In this document: in pieces, positions 52,701 to 61,101 of the stretch
Layout of the letters: each line of letters starts with the position of its first letter
Numbering within the stretch: position 1 is the stretch's first letter
Notes under the pieces: generated by a model
The model's database searches: none
The model's input: the letters and a program-made list of their open reading frames with translations, nothing else
Told to the model about the DNA's origin: nothing
Assembly: GCA_026874595.1 (NCBI GenBank)
Contig: CM049306.1
Coordinates: forward strand, 11,615,019 to 11,679,018
Length of the DNA stretch: 64,000 bases
Reading direction: 5' to 3'
Source of the DNA: Sipunculus nudus
Lineage: Eukaryota > Annelida > Sipuncula > Golfingiida > Sipunculidae
Translations under genes and position numbers: made by a program

Positions 52701-55700
52701 GTTTGACTTATCTGCCTTAAATTTTGCATATGTACGGCTTTCTGGATTTTGTGGTGGGGGGGCAACCTACATACACAATTTGGCTGCAGACATCCATGCT
52801 AATATGCAACACTCTATTTCCCCCTGCCACTCAATCCATGCCTCACTTCACCCGTTCCACTCTGATTTAGGCTGATACACGTAGTCGCTTGTCGACTACC
52901 CGTATTCTAGTTAGATTTTGGTATAGATCTACCTCATGATCCAGGTCCATGCAGGGAGGACTTCAAAGAATAATCACAAATATACAGTCACGTATGCACA
53001 AATGAACCTGATATTTTGAGCAGAATAAATGAATGCAAACACTGGTTGAAGGAACTTCTGCACAATGAACCCTTTGAGTGTGGGCCAGATAGCAGAATGC
53101 AAACATTTTTTTTTTGGGGGGGGGGGGGGCATCCCACATAAAAAACTGTCATTGTGGCACAGGCTGCATTTGTGAGAAAGCATATATTTCTAGTTTATTT
53201 TATGGCATCAAGTCTAAACAGTAAACTTAAGTTTGACACTGTAGACTGCCCTTCATTCAATTTATTTCCTTTACAGAATTAAACTTTGAGCTTAAGAAGT
53301 TTTTATTTAACGTTTATTTCTTTTAGGGTTCTGTTAGGTTCAAGCTTCAGGGCACTAATGGTAAAGTGAATTTGGTGAAAGGTGACCTCCAGGCATCAAA
53401 TGGTCTCATCCATGTCATTGATGGCCTCCTAGAGAAACCACCAGAGGTCAAAGGTGATGAACAGGTACTTGGTATTGAGTTTGTGTTTGAGATAACCAGT
53501 GATCACAATGAATGTAATGAATTTCCAGCAGTATCCTTCATCCATCTATTAGCTGGTTTTCTTTAGGCAGACTGAAAGACAGATCTCCATAGAAATTTGT
53601 TAAATGTGTATTGTGTATCATGCCAAATCAAATGTTACTTGAGGTAGTCAGCACTTTTCTCATTTTATCATGTCCACATACAGATTTTTAACAGTGCTTT
53701 CTATTAAAAAGACAATAAATTAACTTGTTATCAGTAAATAACTTGTGACATAATGCATTAGAGAACCCTTGGTGTTTATACAGGGATGTCTGCTTTGTAA
53801 ACACATTTTCATTGCTTGTTTCCTGTATCTTTTTATTATGCACCAGACTCACATTTGTTAATAACTTGTACTTAGCTGTTGCAGAATTACCTAGAAAATC
53901 ATAAATAATAAATGTCCACTTTAGCATTTTTCTCAGTGTGTTATTTGTAAGAGTTTATGGTGGAGGATATTCATTATTTGCTGAGTTTTTTGCTCTTTTA
54001 GACACCTCTCATAGATCTGCTGAAAAATGACGGCCGATACAACAGGTTGGAGTCAGTCCTGAAGGTAACAGATACATAACATGTTAGACAGCATGCCAGA
54101 TTATTAAGGGTGTATGAGAATCTAAAAATTCAATGTAAGCAGCAATTAAAAATGCATATAGATTACATCTTATTTATATGCCCCTCCCCCTATGTTGGGA
54201 GACATTGTTTTCAGTGCCATTTCCAGTCATCATCAGTCATCGTCTTTCGGATATCTTCTGAATGCAATAACTTTTGAGGGGCTGCATATTTTCTCCTGAA
54301 ATGTAACACACAACTTGTTAGAACCAAGTTCTCAGTGACCTTGAAAAATGGTGACCTTTGCCATGATCTTTATTGTCAAGTAAGTCTAATTATAGTTCAT
54401 TGTTTCTAGGATTTTATATGAACCTGATAACTTATGAAATGTTTCATAATATTCACTTTGACATACAAGTTGTTTTCACTGAATACTCAGAAGAGTTTGA
54501 GTACTGGTGACCTTGACCATCAAGGTCAAATGTGCTGGAATCTAGAATCATTCAATTCCCATACCTGTAGAAGTACTGAAGATATTTCCTTCAAATGTGA
54601 AATAAGTTGTTACCACCAAGTTCTTGGAATAGTTGGAGAACAGTTGACATTGATCTTCAATGCCAAATGTGTGGATTTATATGTTTTCCGAAACACCATA
54701 ACTATTGAGATAGTTTTTTCCCCCCTCAGACGTGAGATGGTGGCCCACTGGGGGGGGGGGGGGGGGAGGGGAGGAGACATCATATTCTTGTTAACCTTTC
54801 CTTGAGTAGATTTGTGTTTCAGTACCACATTCCTTTTTTGTACCTCTTTGTACAATTTATGCACTTGTACCTAGTCCTGAACAGGACTTTTGTTTTATGC
54901 TTGTCTGGAGCATCATGCTAGTACAACTGGCTAATGTGATAAAAAAAAACAACATTCAACACATTCTTCAGTTCAGTATTGGCCAGCAGTTGCAGGTAAC
55001 ACATAATTACTTCTTAGACTGTGACCCACTGTGGCAGGTATTTTCTATGCGAGTACTGCTTATCTTGATGTGCAGGGTCATGTTTATTGTCACTAATTAC
55101 TACAAGCCAGGGTAGGCAAGACATATCATGTTTGTATAAATGAAAATTTTCCTTCAAAATTTAAAATCTTCATACCAGCAACTACAACTGAATAGCATAT
55201 TTTGAGTATTCAAAATAATATGTATGTATCTTTGAGGCTTGATATAGATTTTATGGAATTATAATATAGATTTTAAAGCATAATTGAACTAAGGTAGTTC
55301 CAGTATCTGAACATCTAATGCATTGATCAGCATGATTCTTTTCATGCATATTGTTCATGGAGTGTTTCATCAGTCCTTATAGACTGATGGCGCCACCTGG
55401 ATTTTCCCAATTTTTAAGAATTTTTAGCTCAGCTGACTATAAGTCATCTGTGCTATAGTCATGGTCCTTTGTCCATCGTCCGTCTGGCCGGCCGGCCGGC
55501 CAGCGGTCCGTTAACAGGGCACGTTTTGAAACCTTTGGGCCTACGAATCCAAAATTTTGCATTCTGTTAGATGCCCTCAGGATCTCCTACCATACTGAAA
55601 ATTGGGTCACTAGGACTTCTTTCCTTTGAAATATTAAGGAAAAACCTCAGTTTTTTCATAAAAAAGCCATTGTTACACTTCAAGGCTGCCTAATATCAAA

Positions 55701-58700
55701 ACCACTGATCTGTTTTTGGTCATATTTAGTATTCATATTCTTCCATACATTTTCTATGGACTTCCCATAAATTTGGTCAGTATTGTTTATTGTTTTGAAG
55801 TTATGGGCCCAAATATAATGCAATTTTTTAAAAATCAAGAATTATATTTACTCACTTTATAATCATGAGAATTGCTGAAGCTGGAGACTTTTTTGCAGGG
55901 ATATAACTTTATTTTATCAAGATTCAATTGTTTACCCAAAATTAGATCTGAATTTTGCAATTTTTTTAAGTTATTAGTAAAAATAAAAAATCAATACCTT
56001 AAATTTTGTCTTACTTTGATTACGGCAGGTTTTTTCCCTGTAAGCACTGTTGATTTAATTTTCACAGCATATATACATAAGGATTTATTTCTGAAATTTC
56101 AAAGGAATTGATTGAAAAGAGAAGCTTTTATTCAAGTTTTCATACACCATGTCAAGTGTTGTTTACATCAAGCCCACCTAGTAGTACAGCCTTCACTCAA
56201 GGCAGCTTGCCTTGGCTCAGCTTGGCCACTACTTCCCCTCTGCCCTGTACACCCCCCCCCCCCTCCCCCAGCTGGTGCATAAACTAGATGAATGTTATAA
56301 TTTTCTGTATTTGATTCATTCTTATTCTAGGCTATGCTACATTTTAAATTTGTTTTTGTACCACCAGGGTTACAATGATTAAAGTACACATTTAATTGTG
56401 TCCACAAAATGATGTATTGCTATGAAAGTTGATGATCATCAGATAAGTAATTCCTTACTTCAGAGGAGTAAAAACTTCACCAGGTGTGAAATTGACTGTT
56501 AATTCCAGTAATAAATTATAGCTGAGATAATAATCAGTACAATGATATTGTTTGTCCTTCATTCAACCAACAGAGTGTATTCCTTTTTTTAAAAGATGTT
56601 TTTATTTTATCAGTTTTAATGAATCTTTTATTTTGGTGAATAAAATTAAGCATGTCATTTATTACTGGAATTAACTACAATGTACAAAAACTTTTTAATA
56701 GTGATTCAAGGAATAATCTTAAAGATGCCATGTTGTGGCATTATTTTCTTTTAAATTCAGTTGAAACATTTGTGATTTAAAATTAATAAAATATGTGTAT
56801 GCATAATATGACCCAATATGAGCTTCACTCTGGATAAATAATGATTGCAACTTAGAATTCTGATATTTAACCTATATTTTCAGATTTTTTTTTACAAATT
56901 TATATAACTTGTAAATAAAAAAATGAATCTGATAAAAACTATTAATGGAAAAAGTGGATTTGCTAAAAAAATAGGGTTTAATATGAACTTAAATGCATTA
57001 TTCCCTTGAAAGTGAAATAAAGGTATTAGTCCATTCTGTTCACTTGCCTGTCCATCTGTAAATTTTTCATATGCATCACAGTATCTCAAAACATTCTGTT
57101 TTTCTTCATGACAGTCTTGTAAGAGTATTAGTTTTGCAATCATATATTTAGAACCTTACTATAACCAAGAAGGAGGGCCTCTTTCCTCTTTAACTTCTCA
57201 TATGATTATATATATGAAAAACATTACAATAGAATAATTTACATATGCAAAAATTTCAAATTGCAGCTGAGTGCAGTGACCCATTGGTCCCTTGTTTTCT
57301 CTATTTTTGAGACCTTCAAAGAAGCAGTTGTCTATTAACCAGGCACAAATTGTAACCACTGGACCTAGATCTTTCAACTTCACATCTAGCAGGGTCCCTG
57401 AAAAATCTCCTAGGAAACCTGAAATTAGGTCTCTGTTACCTATATCCTCTAAGTTATGGGGCTTATAAGTAGCCCCTAGAATAATTAAAATTTAATAAAA
57501 GAGCTCCAGTATCTGAACAACTAATGCATTTATCACCATGATTCTTTGCATGCATATTCATTATGAAGTGTTTCATCAGTTCCTGCAGAATGGTGGCACA
57601 ACATTATTTTTTTTTTTAATTTTTAGACATTTTTTCTCTTTTTCTGTGACCTTAAAAGATGTGGTTGTCAGTAAACAGGGCACAAATTGTAACCATTGCA
57701 CCTAGAATCTTCTAACTTGACATCCAGGAAGGTCAATGAAAAAGCTCCTAAGATACCTTACATTACGTCTCTCTTGCCCATATCCTTCCAGCTAAGCTTC
57801 AGTTGAATGGGGTTACTACCTACAAAATTTGGCATTCAGATGATAAAATTCCTTTTGTGAATGTCTTCTTTGTCAGTTGAGTGTCATGACCCATGGGTCA
57901 CTTGTTTTTAAGATGACACAGCTGACCCAGGTGTTATCAGGGCCGGGACCTTACACCGTGTTCTCCCCAAACAACGGAGCATGGGCCAAGCTGCCACCAG
58001 GAGCACTCCAGCATCTCATGTCTCCAGAGGTAAAAAAAGTCCATATTGCCTGTTCCGTTAATATTACACAGGGGTGTTTTCCGTTTTCCTGTTGGTTTAA
58101 TCTTCCCTGATTGAAATGTCATGTATCCAATTGATTATCATCAATAATCAGACAGCTGTGAGAAGGATACAGTTTTAAATTCAATGTTATGCATTTATTA
58201 TTACATTATAAATCTTACTTTTGATTTGCATATATTTATAAAATGTATTTAAGTTATATAAAAAAAATACCAACATGTGAAAATGGTAAAAATGTACAGT
58301 AAAATATGTAAAAAGCAGTCAGAAAATGTAATATTGTTTGATTTGTAAGATGTTAGTTTTCATAACATTGAACTTTTTATCTGAATGTTTGTTCTTTTGC
58401 TGTCTTTCCAGGGTCTGCCTAAGCTCAAATCTATTGCCAAAGCCCACATTATACAAGGGAGAGAGGTAATGTCACTTAGTAATCAGAAGCATTTAGATAT
58501 TTATTTTCCTTATTTTTAAATGAAGTTTTTGAAAGTTGAGTAGTTTAAATAAATTTGAAAACTATTTTTGATTGTATGAATGATGAAATGAAATAAAAAA
58601 ATAAAAAGTGTTATCTCAGTGAGTTACCATTAAAATATTGAAAAAAAAGAAAAGTAGAAGGAACATTGGGTGAGTAAAAATTCACAGATAGATTAAAAGT

Positions 58701-61053
58701 TATTAATATTTACTTGTGGGATTTACAGTGAGAAGTCTGTGATTATATGGAGATTATGTGAAGAAAATTATATTTTGTTCAACAGAACATACAGGCTTTA
58801 TTCTAGGCTAATAACTAAATGATGTAATCAGAGGTCAGGTATGAAAGTATTTTCTGCGTCTTAAATAAAAATATTGAAATTGTAGGAAAAGAAAGATCAT
58901 AACCTGATGTATGTTTCATTTTAATCTGTTGCAGAGTAAACTGATTTATCTCTGTACGTCAATAATACACATTCTGCTGATTAGAAATATAAACCCTGAA
59001 AAGAAACTTCAAAGTTTCTTATACAATTTGTCAAATAACAGATTCCAAGGAAAGGAGATGACTTCTAGTTTGACACATTAGTATGAGATGTTTAATTTTG
59101 TATAGGTGTCATCTATGGACCTGGTCAACATGGGCAGACTGACGGGGTTTGGAGGAGTATCAGTCTCTGTCAAGATCACTGATGAGGTCAGACATATACA
59201 TGTACTGATGTTAAAGTCTAATGATAAGTGAAGGAGAATGTGTGGTCCTTGATGGCAACACTTCTGTTGATTAGAAAAATTAACAAAGCAAGACATTTAA
59301 GTCATTAGCTTATTGATATGTTTGTTGTAATACATTAGATTGCAGTGATTTATCTATACTACTTAATAGTTTACACAAAGTGTATTTTGGTTAAAAGTGT
59401 AATATTTTTTTGTAAGTTTATAGTCCCAAACAACTAAAAAAGTGATACTAATTGTTATCAGCATACAGACATTTTATTAACAGTGATATATTTTTGTAGA
59501 ATGAATTAATAGGACAATACCGAATGCTATATATTAAGGGGACAAAAAAAAATGAAATGATTTTTTATGCCTATGAGTTTATAATTAGGGTCAGATTCAG
59601 TTGAACGGCAATGTGAACATCACACAGACTGATATCCCAGCATCCAATGGGATTTTCCACCATATAAGTAGTGTACTTGTGCCAGAGACTGAGGAACCTC
59701 TTCTCCCACATCGCTGTGACAGAAAAGTCTATCACTTTGTCAGGGTAATGCTCAACCTCATTTAAATATGTATATTTAAATTGTCTGATACATAATTACA
59801 TGAGTTTATCCTCCGTGTTTTACTCTTTTTTTATATATGTCAGTTATTTCAACATAATTTTGTAAACTGTATGACCCATTATGCCACTGTCATATATGTT
59901 ACATAAGTTTTATTGTTACTTATATTTCAGTAACAGATAAAATATTCAGCCAACAAACAAGCACTAAAAGGAAATGTTTTCACAAAAGAAGTTGTTACCT
60001 TACCACATCTGTTGTTTGAGGTCACCATTGTAAGCTCAGGCTTAAAAATATGAACTTGGATAATTAACAAAATAAGGTTAATCTAATTTTACCAGGATAT
60101 ACCAATAAAAAGTGGGCACTAAACCTAGGTGGTCAATAGGTGTGGTTTACTATATACATCTCTTTAGGATATACTATAATGGGATACTTGCATACTGTTT
60201 GATTTCACATTCAGGGCAGATGTGGTCCGTGCGCTGGTAAACTGTCGTGTCCCTCTGTGACTGACACACCAGAGGTAATTTAGGCCTTTATTTAACCCAC
60301 CATTAACCACTCCTTAACATCTTCAGCCTGTTTTATGTAAAGGAACATTGACTATTTTGAATTCTACTTATGTTTTTTTAAACAGTTATCTGGATTGTTA
60401 TGGTGTAATGTTTGAAATATACAGCAAAATTTCTGCATGGGTGGGCTTTATCTATTTTTACATTATCGAGATCTCTCATTAGATATTCTTCCTCCATATA
60501 TTTGACAGAAAACTGTAAATATTATCATAAAATTTGATTATTCCCTTAAAAATTAATATATTATATTTGTCTGGGAAAGATAAATTGCAAACCATCCTGG
60601 AGTGACATCTGTTGGGAGATATTATAACTATTAGGTAGACAAGCTGTTTGCTCCAGTGGAACATTTCGGGTAATTTAATTTCAAATGCAAATTGGTGTTC
60701 AAGTCCTGTCGGGCTATCAGGTTTACTTAAGAGATAATTAAAATGTTTGCTCTTTTGCTAACAAGGAAATATCACTTTAATCAATCAGAAACCCAGTAAT
60801 AATGTGATTCTTCTGAAAGTGATATCCTGCTTCCTGTCAAGTTCATCTTATTAATTTCTTGAAAATGTTGATTTAATTAATAGGGGTTTGATTCATAGAA
60901 TGCGCAGTGATTAAGACCTCATAGTTGTTAACCATGCAGAGAATTTCTATGGATTAACTTTGAGACACCTGGTCAGATGTACTTGAACTATTATACTGAG
61001 CAAACCTGTGCGTGTCACTGAGCAAAGTGGCAAATCACAAAATAAAACTCAGT

Positions 61054-61101
<48 letters not shown>

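Noticed and set aside
57877-57913. ATG at 57913 (or the upstream frame) as a gene start
   Set aside because: The sequence before 57913 is the end of a repeat, and the ATG is an internal FAS1 codon following a splice acceptor.
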